DNA of 37,384 nucleotides from Fomitopsis serialis (taxonomy: Eukaryota; Basidiomycota; Agaricomycetes; Polyporales; Fomitopsidaceae): positions 1 through 37,384 of the forward strand of contig NW_025955339.1 in assembly GCF_022376445.1 (NCBI RefSeq). The letters run 5' to 3'. This document shows, piece after piece, positions 1 through 11,246 of the stretch; positions within the stretch are counted from its first letter, which is position 1; each line of letters starts with the position of its first letter. The translations under genes were made by a program, and so were the position numbers. The notes under the pieces are model-generated. The model ran no database searches, was not told the DNA's origin, and worked only from the letters and a program-made list of their open reading frames with translations.

Positions 1-2499
1 ACGTCGCAGGACATGGAGGCATTCGCCAACGGAGGCTTGCGGACACTCTGTATTGCGTATAGGAACCTGAGCGAGGAAGAGTATCTGCACTGGCAAAGTG
101 TCTATGACGCGGCGACGAGCGCCATCACCGACCGCGATGCTGAAATTGACAAGGCGAACGAGATGATCGAGCATTCGTTGACCATCCTCGGAGCGACTGC
201 GCTCGAAGACAAGCTCCAGGTGTGCCAGAGGCCATCGAAACTTTGCATCAGGCAGGGATCAAACTCTGGATCCTCACTGGCGACAAGGTCCAGACCGCCA
301 TCGAGATCGGTGAGTCGTCTCAGTGTGTACCGGAGTTATTTTGACGTCCGCTCTCCAGGCTTCAGCTGCAACCTGCTCAAGAACGATATGGAGATCATGA
401 TCCTCTCGGCCGAGGATGCTGTGGCAGCGCAAACACAGATCGAGGCTGGGATCAACAAGATTGCGTCGATGATCGGCCCGCCTTCCGTCAACAACAAACA
501 GGAACGAGGCTTCGTAGCCGGAGCGCAATCGGCATTCGCGGTCGTCATTGACGGTGACACGCTGCGTCATGCGCTCTCTCCGGCGATGCAAGGGATGTTT
601 CTTAACCTCACTACGCAATGCGAGACCGTCGTCTGCTGTCGCGTCTCACCCGCACAGAAGGCGCTCGTCGTGAAACTGGTCAAGGACGGTCGGGATGCCA
701 TGACCTTGTCTATAGGCGACGGTGCCAATGACGTCGCGATGATTCAGGAGGCGAATATCGGTTGCGGTTTACTCGGCCACGAGGGCTCGCAAGCTGCCAT
801 GTCCGCAGACTACGCATTCGCTCAGTTCCGTTACCTCACCAAGCTCCTCGTTGTTCACGGGAGGTGGTCATACCAGCGCGTTGCTGACATGCACAGCAAT
901 TTCTTCTACAAGGTACTGTTTGTGACATGGCACCTATGTTTGTGATGCTGATCGCATTGGCCCAGAATGTCATCTGGACTTTTGCATTGTTCTGGTATAT
1001 GATCTTCAATAAGTGCGTGGGCTTCTCCATCATTCATGTTCCTGGACACTGACCATGATGGCAGTTTCGACGCTACTTATCTGTACCAGTACTCTTTTAT
1101 TCTGCTTTGCAACCTTCTCTTCACGTCATTGCCGGTCATTGTCATGGGCGGTAAGTGTTGCTCTAGCCGGCAAACCGCTAAACCCACTAACACTGCCTCC
1201 AGCCTTTGACCAGGACATTAATGCGAAGGCGGCGCTCGCATTCCCACAGCTGTATATCCGCGGCATTCGCGGGCTCGAGTACACGCGCACCAAGTTCTGG
1301 ATGTACATGCTCGATGGGCTGTACCAGTCGGTAGTTGTGTTCTTCATTCCTTACCTAGCATGGACATTAGGTCTGCCTGCTTCCTGGAATCACGGCCGGA
1401 CGTTCGAATCCCAGGCGGATCTGGGTACTACGGTCGCTGTCGCCGCTATCTTTGCTGCGAACAGCTACGTCGGTCTGAACACTCGTTAGTACGTGAAACT
1501 GTTAGCACCACGTCTTCCGTCACTGATGAACTTGCCAGTTGGACCGTTATCACATGGATCGTCGTCATCGGGTCCTCCATGGTCATGGTCCTGTGGATCG
1601 TGGTGTATTCGTTCTTCAACACGCCTAACTTCAACGACGAAGTCGTGGTTCTTTTCTCGGAGGTGACAGTCTGGGCGGCTATCATAATGTCTGTCGTGGT
1701 TGCATTAGGCGAGTACTTTGCCCACACAGGTTGTCTTTCGCTGAGAGTACATACAGCGCCGCGGTTCATCGTCAAGTACATCAAGAGTGCCTACATGCCC
1801 CTGGACAGAGACATTGTTCGCGAGATGTGGGTTATGGGCGATCTCAAGGACCAGCTCGGCATCGAGCACAGGCGACACAGAAAGCATAATCCAAGATATG
1901 ACTCTGAGAAGGCGCCGATGTTCCAACAGCCGCACTATCGCTCCGAGTCAGAGGCCTCGCACGTCAACATTGACAGGACGCTACCCTCACAGGACGAGGG
2001 CAGCGGGGACAGTATCTCACCACCGCCGTCCGCGAGTCTCATGGGACGAGCGGCCACTCACGAGGCTTTCCATGAAAACACTCAGCGCGAAGACCTCTTG
2101 GGCTCTTCCCCTCGCAGACCCTATTATCATGGCGTCCTTGACGAGACACGTTTGTCGTACTATTCAGCTTCAGACATCCCCGCTCCTTCACCAATACCTC
2201 CCGCGACGCAATATGCCCGCACACCTCCGATGTCGACTGTCAACTCAGACCTCGTGTCCACATATTCGCAGCCGCCCCACTTGATGCGACCATCGTCCGC
2301 CGGCCCGGGAACACCGGAGACGTTCGAGATGCATGTGAGGGGACCGTCTGGCGAGTGGCAGGATTCGGCTGAGCAGACGGCATACTATGTGCCACCCGAT
2401 ACATCGTACGGATACGATGACCGGCCGCCAGACGACGACTTGACACCGAACCATTCGCAGCAGCCTTCGCGTGAATCGATGTACGGGCAAGCCATCTAG
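1..2499 (+). CDS. Phospholipid-transporting P4-ATPase (flippase), Dnf1/Dnf2-like, 5'-truncated
   Basis: A P4-ATPase flips phospholipids from the outer to the inner leaflet of the plasma membrane or late Golgi. Only the C-terminal part is here. It begins in the nucleotide-binding domain ([14 protein letters not shown]), runs through the hinge motif [13 protein letters not shown] near 711-750 and the six C-terminal membrane helices, and ends in a long Ser/Pro-rich cytosolic tail. My exons are 1-309, 359-912, 966-1012, 1065-1150, 1203-1488, 1539-1708 and 1757-2499. The joined frame reads the family core [15 protein letters not shown], then [11 protein letters not shown], then [18 protein letters not shown]. 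The last intron (1709-1756) has a GC donor. Near 219-222 the expected DKLQ-EG-VPEAIE lacks four bases, so the frame changes inside exon 1. Either the gene is broken or the assembly has an error there. The Dnf1/2 rather than Drs2 assignment rests on the GRWSYQR and FFYKN segments. Confidence 0.9.
1709..1756 (+). other. GC-AG intron in the flippase gene
   Basis: The protein family requires VVVAL directly followed by [15 protein letters not shown]. Removing 1709-1756 joins TTA G to CG CCG and gives exactly that. The donor reads GCGAGT instead of GT; the acceptor is ATACAG. The intron is 48 nt, a multiple of three, and has no stop, so its retention would only add 16 residues near the last membrane helix. 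Confidence 0.75.
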
Positions 2500-2933
2500 C
2501 GGTGCGGTTGCTCGATTCTGTACTAGCACTGACGCTTTATTTATCGTATCTCGTATGCTTTGCACATTTCCGCGCCTGGGTGTATCTAGATGGTTATTTT
2601 GTGGTGTCCAGGCGTCTGTTGTGATCACGGAGGCTGAAGCCTCGTCCGCTCCCTACCTTCTGTACCACGGACGCTGGGATGATGTACTAATACAAACAAT
2701 GCATCTACTAGGATTGGACTGCTCTCCTTCGAGGTCTCTATGCATCTGCAGGGCCGCCTCGATCACACGGCCACCCTTCACAGTGATCGTGAAGACGAGG
2801 TGTCAACTGCCAAAACAGGCTCGTATGTTCGTTTTCTCTCCGCTTCTTCCTTACCCTTGACCGTCTCGAGCAGCGCCGTGCGGCGCACATTCTCTACCCT
2901 ACCTCCACTTCCGAGCCTCTGTCTGTGGTCGAC
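2500..2933. other. Intergenic: flippase 3' end and protease promoter
   Basis: Short open frames are present but none shows a protein family or splices into a neighbour. The stretch most likely holds the flippase 3' untranslated region and the protease promoter with its pyrimidine-rich leader (about 2840-2930). Confidence 0.5.
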
Positions 2934-5068
2934 ATGCGGACCTCGAGACGTGAACGCTTGCGTATGTCCCTGTTCAACATGATCGGCCTTGTACTTGGTC
3001 TCGCTGTCATTTCTGGCTCTCAAGTCGCGGCGCAACAGAATGGTGGGATTCACCTACCAATGTACCGGACAGTGACTTCGTTGTCACACAAACGATCGTC
3101 GATGATGAGCGCTGCTGGTTTAGGTGATTTCATGGACGTGTAAGCTTCTTACTGCTATGTCTGTCTGTCTGACTCCTGAACATCCCTCACTAAGAACCTA
3201 CACTGTGTCCGTCACTATGGGAGATACAGAGACTACTCTTGTTTTGGGTACGTGTCTTTATGGACCCGGCAGCCCGATCCTCACTCAATTATATCCTAGA
3301 TACGGGTTCATCCGATCTATGGGTTGTATCTGACGCATGCTCCGGTGAATGTACGGATAGTGTGGTACCCCTCTACTCGATTGCATCACTGAACGATACG
3401 GGTCTTGATGTCCTCTTGCTGTATGGCGATTCCCGCACCGGAACATACGCATCTGGACCCATAGGCCAGGAGACCGTCGGCATCGGGAGTCTATCCGTAG
3501 CAAGTCAAACGTTCGCCGCAGTCAATAGCACGAACACGACTATCTTCGCAACCGGATCGGCTGGAATTTTGGGCCTTGGGTTCCCACCTATCAGGTCTGG
3601 TTGTCACAAGCGTTCTGTCATAAATCCTGTTTTGTGACTATTGAAACACAGTTTGATGTGGCGCGAGCGGCTTCAAATGGACCTAGTCAGCAGTCAGAGC
3701 TCGCTGTCCAAGCGTGGAATCCCTGGACCATCGGCGAACATATCCACCGGATCCATCGGCCAGCCACCCTTCCCTTCCTTCGAATTCCTCAAGCCAGCTC
3801 TGTTGAAGAAGCGTCAGGCATCTGACGGGACCTCACAATCCCCCGCTGACATCGCCATCTCCTCCTTTGCGCGTTATGGGCCCCTTCTCACTAGGCTCAT
3901 TCAACAAGATATCCTGGATCTCCCTCTTGTGGCGACAACACTACAACGTGACTCATTCCAGATCGGCGGAAACGCGGGCATGCTCTCCATCGGCGGCTTA
4001 CCCGCAGGTCTTGAAACCTCTCAATTGACTTGGGTCCCGGTGCGCGGCTACAGCAAAGACGAAGGAGGCCTGCCGCCACCATCTAACTCTCCGAACGAGG
4101 TGAGCATACAACTTGCGGTTCAAGCGTCATAAACTCATCTCCTCCAGGTGTATCCTTTGGTATGGGAGGTCGCGGTGGACGATGTCTACTTCGATGGCGT
4201 CAAGTTACCTAGGTCCATGTTGGCCTCGCCGGCGGTTTCGCTCTCTGCCCTTGTCGACACTGTTAGTATTGTTCGCACCGCCATGGACACATACATCTGA
4301 TTGGATGAATATACAGGGCAACTCTCTCATACGCGGTCCACGGGACGTCGTCGACCATATCATGGCATACTTCGACGGTCCTGACGCCTCGTTTGACTGC
4401 AAGGAAGCGCACAACTTGACCTTTCAGATCGGTGGCGCTATGTTTACTGTCGACCCTCGAGACTTCGCGCACCCACTGCAGAACGACTCTGGCTCAGACT
4501 CCCCGCGATGCACTCCCGCCCTTGCAGTCACTGATCCTCCCGGCCAAGGCGGCTTCTTGTACAGCTGGAGCCTGGGCGACCCGTTCTTGAAGTCGTAAGT
4601 ACTGAGTCTTTTCGTCGTTGGTGATGATCGCTCACATGAGTTTTGATTCGCTTTCGTTTCAGTGCGCTAGTCGCATACTATTATGGAAACATCACGAACC
4701 CATCTCAGGACCCTCCCAAAGTCGGGCTGCTATCGACAGTCCCTTCTGATGTCGCGAACCAGCTGCAGCAAGCTATTCAAAACGTGCTCGCTTCCGGCGG
4801 CCAATTCCCTAGTGCGTGACGGATTGGATATGACGAGCAAAAGCATATAGTGACACTTTGCCCTTGACTAGCGGTGGCCGAACCTGCGCCGACTGGGACA
4901 GCGATATCGTCACGCACTGCGGTCAATGGCGTCCCGCAAGCGACACACTCCGGTCTCCCGTCCCTTGCGAGCAGCGCCTTCACGTCCGCGCTCAGTCCAA
5001 AAGCATGGACCTCTCTTGCCCTCGCTGCAGCCACTGGACTCGTGCTCCTTGGAATAACCTACTTATGA
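2934..5068 (+). CDS. GPI-anchored pepsin-like aspartic protease (family A1)
   Basis: A secreted acid endopeptidase tethered to the cell surface. Exons 2934-3139, 3195-3247, 3300-3594, 3652-4099, 4148-4261, 4317-4594, 4663-4811 and 4872-5068 join to 579 codons in one frame. Both catalytic motifs are present, and each is split by an intron: VLD|TGSSDLWVV across the 3247/3300 junction and LVDT|GNSLI across 4261/4317. Other lobe features are GSAGILGLGF before intron 3 and the IGG repeats (QIGGNAGMLSIGG). The N terminus is basic, then hydrophobic (MIGLVLGLAVISGSQVAAQ), as in a signal peptide; the ATG at 2964 is an alternative start. The C terminus has a Ser/Thr/Ala-rich stretch and a hydrophobic tail (SLALAAATGLVLLGITYL) without a charged anchor, the pattern of a GPI signal. 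Substrate unknown. Confidence 0.93.
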
Positions 5069-5311
5069 ATAACGAACACGTCTCAAACCTGTCATTCATC
5101 TCGGAGTTCATTCTATTTGTATTTTTATTGATGTCATACATAGTGATTTGTCTTGTATCAACGGATACCCACCATACCCACCAATGATAGAATTGTGAAC
5201 GCATAGGTTGTGAGAGCACTATACTGCGCACGCTGATGTTGAGCCAGAGTGTCCGATTACAGCAAACTGCGACTGACGGCTCTCGCCTATGTACGTCCTG
5301 ATTGGGCCAAA

Positions 5312-7334
5312 TCAGTAGGAGTCGTCGGGTGCCATGCAACTGGACCACCGCTCGAACGATGGCCAATATGCGGCGGGCATATCTGGGAGTTGGGACTGGT
5401 CGGGCCATGGAGGCGACACAGGAGGGACCCCGTCGAGATCGAGGCACTCATAAGATTCGTCAAGGCGGTCTCGATCGCTTCGAGATAGCCTTGTTCCCGT
5501 GTAATCCGGGAGATATCCAATGGTGATGTGCGAGAACCGTATCCGCTCTCGTATCATGGCGAGCTTCGACATCACCTCGTTGATTGGCAGGTACCTGCGC
5601 GACACGAGGACGGTGATTCTCGTCAAGCGAGGGCATAACGACCACCCTCGCATGAGCATGGACTCAGGGGTATTGAGCGATTGGACGATGTGAGGAAGAC
5701 TGGAATCAAAAATCGTGAGGTTCTCCATGGCTGTCAACTCCGGCAATAAGGAAGACCACAGTCGTGAGGGCCATGGATCCTTCCTGGGACAGTGCCGCGT
5801 ATCCAGGCACCATAAATCGTGCAGATGCGAGAGTTGGAAAACACTGGCAGGGAAGTCGTATCTTAGACGATTCGGGCGGACGACTTTGTCCTTGAGAAGT
5901 ACGCCGGCGTGCTCGTTGACGGCGGCAATAGACAGAGTGAGATGGCCTTGACCGTGGATCTGGTCCTCTCGGGAGGTTGGCAAGATTCTGAGATGCATGC
6001 CAATGGGTCGCATACACGTAAGCCTAGAGAGGCCTTCAGGTAATTCCCGCCCCATATTACCAAAGGAGTGGCGGGGGATCCAATGGCCGATGACAGTGAC
6101 GGACTGCGATGCCATGTCCAACTTGGAAAGTATCAAAGCGATACTCCGGTCTCCGATGTTGCGCAGCGCGAGCCGTCGGAGACTACGCAAACGGACCTTT
6201 CCTGCCACCTCAGGGATGTTAGGTTCGTCTCGTGGTCTTTGGAACATGTTCGAGAGTACGAGGTCCACCAAATGAGGGGTGTCCCGAAGCAGGTCGAGTA
6301 TAGAAGCGACGGGGTGGCGCCAGACACAACGGCCTATCAGGAGTTGGGTGAGGGTCGAAAAACGGTTCATCGGCACCCAGGTTAGGCCGACCAACGACAC
6401 ACTGCGTAGACGGGGAGTATCGTCATCAAACAAGGTAGTGTCCTGAGACGACCTCAAAGGCAGGGGTTGGGTATGACATGCGCACGTCGGGTTCCCTCCT
6501 AGTATGAGAGTCTCAAGATCTGCACCGGAGATAGGGAGTTGTCTGCTTTGAGCAATGGTGTGATGCCTGCAAGAGACCCAATGCAGTACTTTGCACCGCG
6601 GATTTGGTATGTCTGAAAGCATCTGCATGTTGCGAAGGACATCGCATGTGAGAGACATTGTGAGAGGCACAGTGGGATGATGTTTGAGAACCAGCTTCTG
6701 GAGCCCGGGAGCGCCATTGGCAAGTTGACTCCAAAGCATGGGCGTCGAAACGCAGATATCGCGCCAATAGTGACATACTGCGGTGATGGTGAAGAGACCG
6801 TGCAAATCCGTGCGCAACGGTACCTGGATGCAGCCTGGGGGACATCGGAGCTCAACGCCTCTTGGTCCAGGGAGACGAATCCGAGATAGAATATCCTGCG
6901 TCAGATGTCAGGCGGCAGAGCAGCCACTAGGCAGAAATGATTTCGCAGCGTCCTCAGCACAGACGTCGCTTTATCGAGCCTCGTGATCGGCTCATGCCAG
7001 ACATGTTGCCACTGCTTGAGCTGTACGAGGAACTTTCTGTATGCTGGGATCTCTAATCTGGGCCATTACGATACTCACCTGGCTAGTCCTAGGAACCATC
7101 GATGATGAGCAAAATACCATCAGGTAGAATTCAAACACCTTTCCTCACCTCGCAGGACAAGCGTCCAACACATTTCCTACCAAGCTTGAAAGCCGTCCAA
7201 GGGCCTCGTAGAGATTCTCCAAGGCGTCGTCCAGGTCTCGCGGCGAATCGTTTTCGGTAGTAGAGGTTACCACCTGAGATACGTCAGTAAGCACAAGCAC
7301 ATCATATCGGCTGACTACGTTGGCTTACTTCCAT
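5312..7334 (-). pseudogene. F-box protein gene with a stop inside the F-box and a frame slip
   Basis: F-box proteins bring substrates to SCF ubiquitin ligases. The best model starts at ATG 7334: exons 7334-7329, 7273-7149, a 10-nt exon 7088-7079, then 7020 down to the stop at 5312-5314. The first part encodes an acidic helical N terminus (DLDDALENLYEALGRLSSLV), then LKQWQHVWHEPITRLDKATSVL, then the F-box core ALPPDI-stop-RRIFYLGFVSLDQEALSSDVP. The stop is TGA at 6901-6903, one base from TGG. Just after it the frame must change in a run of five C (plus strand G 6837-6841) to reach GCIQVPL and the continuation CHYWRDICVSTPMLWSQL, typical of basidiomycete F-box proteins. From there about 500 codons are open. 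No ATG opens that long frame before its CHYWRD segment. Either it is a recent pseudogene or there are two sequence errors. Confidence 0.72.
7079..7088 (-). other. Possible 10-nt micro-exon in the F-box gene
   Basis: Between introns 7089-7148 (60 nt) and 7021-7078 (58 nt) lies a 10-nt exon flanked by CCTAG on the left and GTGAGT on the right. Including it is what keeps the frame from the N-terminal exon into LKQWQHVWHEP. A 4-nt version (acceptor ACTAG) would also keep the frame. Direct joining of the flanking exons gives a stop soon after. Confidence 0.45.
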
Positions 7335-8174
7335 CGCTGACCACAAACCTGTTATCGTCCTTGAGAGAAATCAGCTATATGGCTGGACACGTCTAGTAGC
7401 AGTGCTGGGTCGAAGACTCGAAAACGCGCCTTGTCGCGATCCGGTGGCCGCGTGTGCAACGCGTGCGTGGATCTAAGCGCGCTCGTGTCGGTGCGTAACG
7501 GAGTCTGTCTCCTGTATGCACGAGCTGATAAAAAGGGTTAAACGCAGTTGATGAGTCGACATCATTGTATTCGTAGGTCATACCATTGTGCTACGAAGTT
7601 GTCGTTTCTCATATTACTTACGACAGAAAACCACCCAACTGTCTCCTGTGGTCTGAGCTTCGGACGCAACTAAATAGCTTCGCGATAACATACTTTTGTT
7701 CAATAATCTCAGGTCATGAGATGACACCCGGTCGGCGTTGACTGGAAGGTAGGAACGTAGACAACGCTGAAATGCCTGCCGACATCGACATCACTGTCAT
7801 TTTGATACTGACCGCCTGTGGTACTCGGTCAGTCGAATACTGTGAGCTGAATTCTCAGCTTCATCATAAGATCAATCAAGTATGTAGAGGCAAATTGCCG
7901 GAGTTGACTGGTATACTGTATATACCTGAGCTTTATGGTGCCGGTGAGGTGTGCGTTGGGCGTGCGCGTGAGGTCCGGACGCGGTCACGCGTCCCTCCTA
8001 CGCCTTCACCGTGACGGTGGCGCCCGCCGCCGACCGCTGTCTTGTTATTTACTCAGTAATGCGAGTTCTGTTCGGCGCACTGCTCTAGATGAGTCACGCT
8101 ACTCCGCCTACAACACCCAATGCCTCAACCTTTACCAGTGAACACCTACGTACTCCAGCCATGGCAGGACGCGT
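7335..8174. other. Intergenic region, no gene recognised
   Basis: Small open frames occur on both strands but none shows a domain or a sensible splice partner. It should contain the divergent promoters of the F-box gene and the HNH gene. Confidence 0.45.
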
Positions 8175-9381
8175 ATGCCAAATGCCTCCATTAGTATGAA
8201 CAGGTCGGCAATACAACTAGCGACGCCACCGCCCTTGTATGTACGCGCGAGAATCCTGGGCTACTCTATGCTCGAAAACCCCAGTGATACAGGTCGCGAC
8301 TTCCTTGCCCGCGAAATCAACTCATGTAGTGACGACGATGATTTCGAACGTCTGGCGACACTATACATCAATCATTACCTCCATTGCTGTGAGTACCCCT
8401 ATGTGCTACTCGGTGTAGAGAGCAGATGGTGAAACGTATATACTGCGCTGCAGTCCGAGCTGTCAAAGGCCGCACTTCAACTCCATCAACTCGCCCTTCA
8501 AGGCCCTCGTTCGATGACATGCATGAAAGTCTAAAATATCTGCTGGAAGACTCGGCGCCCCAAGATCATACAACAGCAAAACAAAAGGTGTTTTGTGTAC
8601 ACTCACCGCCGCTCACAACATCGCTTTCTCACTTACGCTGATCGCCAGGCCTTCATACGGGATGGTTACCGATGCATGCTCACTGGCGCATTTGACATGT
8701 TTTCTGTCGAACGGAAGCCCCATATCCTCCCAGCCAATGCTCCCATTACGATCACCCATGCAGCCCACATCTTCTCTGGATCCGCAAACGTTGGGACATC
8801 GGGTACTGATCAAGATGGTGCGAATGTACGCCTTCTTAGTTTTGTGCTGGCCTGAGGTTACGAATCACCTATTCTTAGCACAAATATGCTGCTCCAGTAT
8901 GGGCTGTCTTCGGAAACACTCGGGTGCTCGATGAACTCCACGGCGCCAACGTTCATCGGCTGGAGAACGTGATGACACTCCGCCTCAATGAGCATTCCTT
9001 CTTTGACAGGCTCAAATTGTGGCTTGAAAGCACTGTGCCAGTGAGTACCTACCAACTGATATCTCTGCCGACGAGTCCACAAATAATGATGTTGCTTAGA
9101 ACACGCCGCACACATACACGCCCAAGTCTACACACGAGATGTATCGGAGGGAAATACCGCCGACAATGACTTTCACGACTCCGGACCCCGAGAAGCTTCC
9201 CCTACCGTCTCCAGACTACTTGCGCCTCCATGCGGCTGCGGCTCGCGTGGCGCATTTGTCGGGTGCGGGGGAGTATATTGATAAACTGCTGCGGGATATG
9301 GAGGAGACCAGGGTGCTGTCAAATGACGGCTCTTCTGCACTTCTATTGGCGGCGGCGTTGGAAGGTATCTCAGTTCGCTGA
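8175..9381 (+). CDS. HNH_2-domain endonuclease-like protein
   Basis: A fungus-specific family protein with an HNH_2 nuclease-like domain; the cellular role is unknown. Exons 8175-8388, 8454-8587, 8649-8825, 8879-9040 and 9100-9381 join to 322 codons. The N-terminal part has the conserved VRARILGYSMLENPS and REINSCSDDDDFERLATLYINHY. The HNH core follows: RDGYRCMLTGAFD (Cys of the metal-binding finger), ITHAAHIFS (central His pair), then APVWAVFGN and RLENVMTLRLNEHSFFDRLKLWLE, which carries the Asn and last His. The tail includes a helical GAGEYIDKLLRDME segment. The start is the first ATG in frame; 8196 is an alternative. Every junction is GT-AG. The fourth splice uses donor GTACGC at 8826, not the earlier GTGCGA, since only this gives HKYAAPVWAV in frame. 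Confidence 0.82.
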
Positions 9382-9984
9382 GGATATCTCACTACTTTGC
9401 GACCTTGCGACTCCCCTTGGTGCGCATACCACTGATCCCCATCTGAACCACTCGGCGGTTCATCCTCGTGGCCGTACAGCACTCAGAGAGAAGCTGTGGG
9501 ACAATAGTGGACAGTGGGACTCCCGGTGAGCCCGGGCTGCTGCCAGTGGCTGTCTGCGGGTACTGAAGGAGCCACGGATATGGGGCTGTGGTCGGTGGGC
9601 CCGGCCTGAAGCGTATTTTGTAGAAACAGTAGTTTCGGTGATGCACTCTGCAACTTGGGCGGCAATTCTGGTCAATACTTCGACTGTGACTTCGACGTGG
9701 CGTCTCGTAGCGATATGATCTTGAGCGTCTAGACAAAAGTGACTCGTGCGGACTTGCCAGTGGAATCTTGGACTTTACCATCGGCGGCTTGGTCGCGGTC
9801 GCCGCGGACACATGGACGACTACTATAGCAGTCAGCTTGGTACGTCCGCCCATGACTCCAGACAGGGATGAGGCTGACACAATCCCTGATGCGCTAGCCT
9901 GAAAACGTGGCTCCTGTATGGCATCTCTATAGCCTCACCGTTACAGTACTAGTCCTCGATCTGTTCCTAAACGCTGTGCTCAGC
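9382..9984. other. Upstream region of the decayed aquaporin, shared with the intact copy
   Basis: No coding function recognised. From about 9700 it resembles the sequence upstream of the intact aquaporin: a block at about 9698-9735 matches 18864-18902, including 20 identical bases starting TCTCGTAGCG, and the part from about 9855 matches 22525-22650. It therefore marks the left part of the duplicated unit. Confidence 0.6.
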
Positions 9985-10640
9985 ATACAGGACTGTTCGA
10001 CAACTGGCAAACCGATGTCAAGGCAGCTATCCTCGAGTTCCTGGGGATGACTTTCTTCTTGCTCGAGTCTTGACGTTTGAAGCTTGAAGAGCCACAAGTG
10101 GCGCACTCGGAGGCAGAATCGGCTAATGTAATACTACGAGTCCGTCCGCACCCTCCGCGATCCTGCACAACGCAGAGAAGCATCCTGCTATCTCTTGCGC
10201 ACCGGTGAGACTCGGATTGATGAGCGATCCGATAGTCGTGCTGATAGTTGACTGTCCCGTTATTTCTCAAGGCCTCACATCCTTCGTCTGCCAAATGTGA
10301 GTAGTATGCATTGCGCTTATGTTTCTGCCCTGACATGCGCCTCATTTCTAGCTAACACATGTGCGGGTATGAACATTGCGGCGTGAGCGTTCGGATCAGC
10401 CGACGTCACGGGATTCCATACAGCAGTCAGCGGGTGGTAAGTCTATAAACTCGCGCGGCACGGAGGGCCAACTACGACGCAAGTACTGGATTGGCGATGG
10501 CCTCGGTTCGAATGGACAGCCTGAGGACCATCTCGGGCCTGCTGATGTCTCTGGGAATGCTACAGTAACTGCGCTACGCGTCCACCACTGCGTATCAGAT
10601 CTTGTCTGTGACGTGGCTCTAGAATTTCACCCGTCTGTCG
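9985..10640 (+). pseudogene. Aquaporin pseudogene (copy A of the duplicated unit)
   Basis: This is a decayed copy of the aquaporin at 22655. The start of exon 1 is readable (LFDNWQTDVKAAILEFLGMTFFLLE), matching LFDNWQADVKAAILEFLGTTFFLLL. The frame then breaks: most of the first transmembrane part, the NPN loop and exon 2 are deleted, with a fragment of PSAPSAILH near 10140-10170. Later pieces are recognisable in order: the intron-3 region (10297-10352), the loop TCAGMNIA followed by a TGA-creating change near 10380, the YWIGDGLGS segment near 10480-10510, and the NGSGNATASALRV tail near 10545-10590. No continuous frame can be spliced. Confidence 0.85.
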
Positions 10641-11246
10641 GTCTCTTGTTTCTATGATCCGTTCATATCATGATGTCATTTCCTTGACTTTCTTCGGCAG
10701 TACGTCTGGTCATTGGTGTCACATGTCTGCGAAGGCAACCAGAGCTTTTCGGATTCGTCTGTATGTATCGCCCATTCGTGCGTCGAGCCCGACTAACGGC
10801 ACCAGAGTTTGATTTGATTAGCATCCTCTCTATCCGGACGTCATCCGCGACAGTTTTGCAACTGCAACACAACGGCCTGACCTGAACCACACATGCTGGC
10901 AGCTCAAGTCTTATCGGTGTCTATCAATCCGCAGGAGCCCATCGCAGAAAGCTACGCCGCGTCGTGCAACCGCGTCGAATTGTTGCGTGCGCGAGGTCAC
11001 TGCTTAGGTCATCATATGTCGCACTGAAGTCGATCTGACCTCCGAGCGCAGTGGCTTGCATGGCCACACATCACTCCGACCTGGGACGTCCGTGGGGCCG
11101 TCCGTAGGAGCATGCAGCTCGGACGGTGGCATGCTTGAGGATCCCTTTAACCTTATGGCCACCCTGCTCCAACATAAATACGAGTGGTTCGCAGTCAGAC
11201 TTTCTACACTTCTCTTCCCTCGCTGTACGATCCCACAGATCCCAAG
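10641..11246. promoter_or_regulatory. Duplicated promoter region of acyltransferase copy A
   Basis: No gene is seen. The stretch aligns over most of its length with 23895-24500 upstream of copy C, including a 28-nt identical block at about 10972 and 24212 and the downstream motif CACATCACTCCGACCTGG. The last part holds a TATA-like CATAAATA at 11173-11180, 67 bases before the start codon. The conservation may reflect recent duplication rather than selection. Confidence 0.55.
11173..11180 (+). promoter_or_regulatory. TATA-like element, copy A
   Basis: CATAAATA lies about 70 bases before the ATG at 11247. The same octamer sits at the same distance before copy C (24429-24436). Confidence 0.4.

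Noticed and set aside
274..618. Open frame on the minus strand within the flippase gene
   Set aside because: Antisense shadow of a conserved P-type ATPase coding region; no family motif of its own.
5312..6817. A complete 501-residue protein starting at 6817
   Set aside because: The first codon is TTG, and conserved F-box sequence continues upstream in this and a neighbouring frame, so it is part of a broken larger gene.
9392..9880. Minus-strand frame of 162 codons
   Set aside because: Low-complexity Arg/Ser/Pro composition, no domain, and it overlaps the region shared as promoter between the two aquaporin copies.
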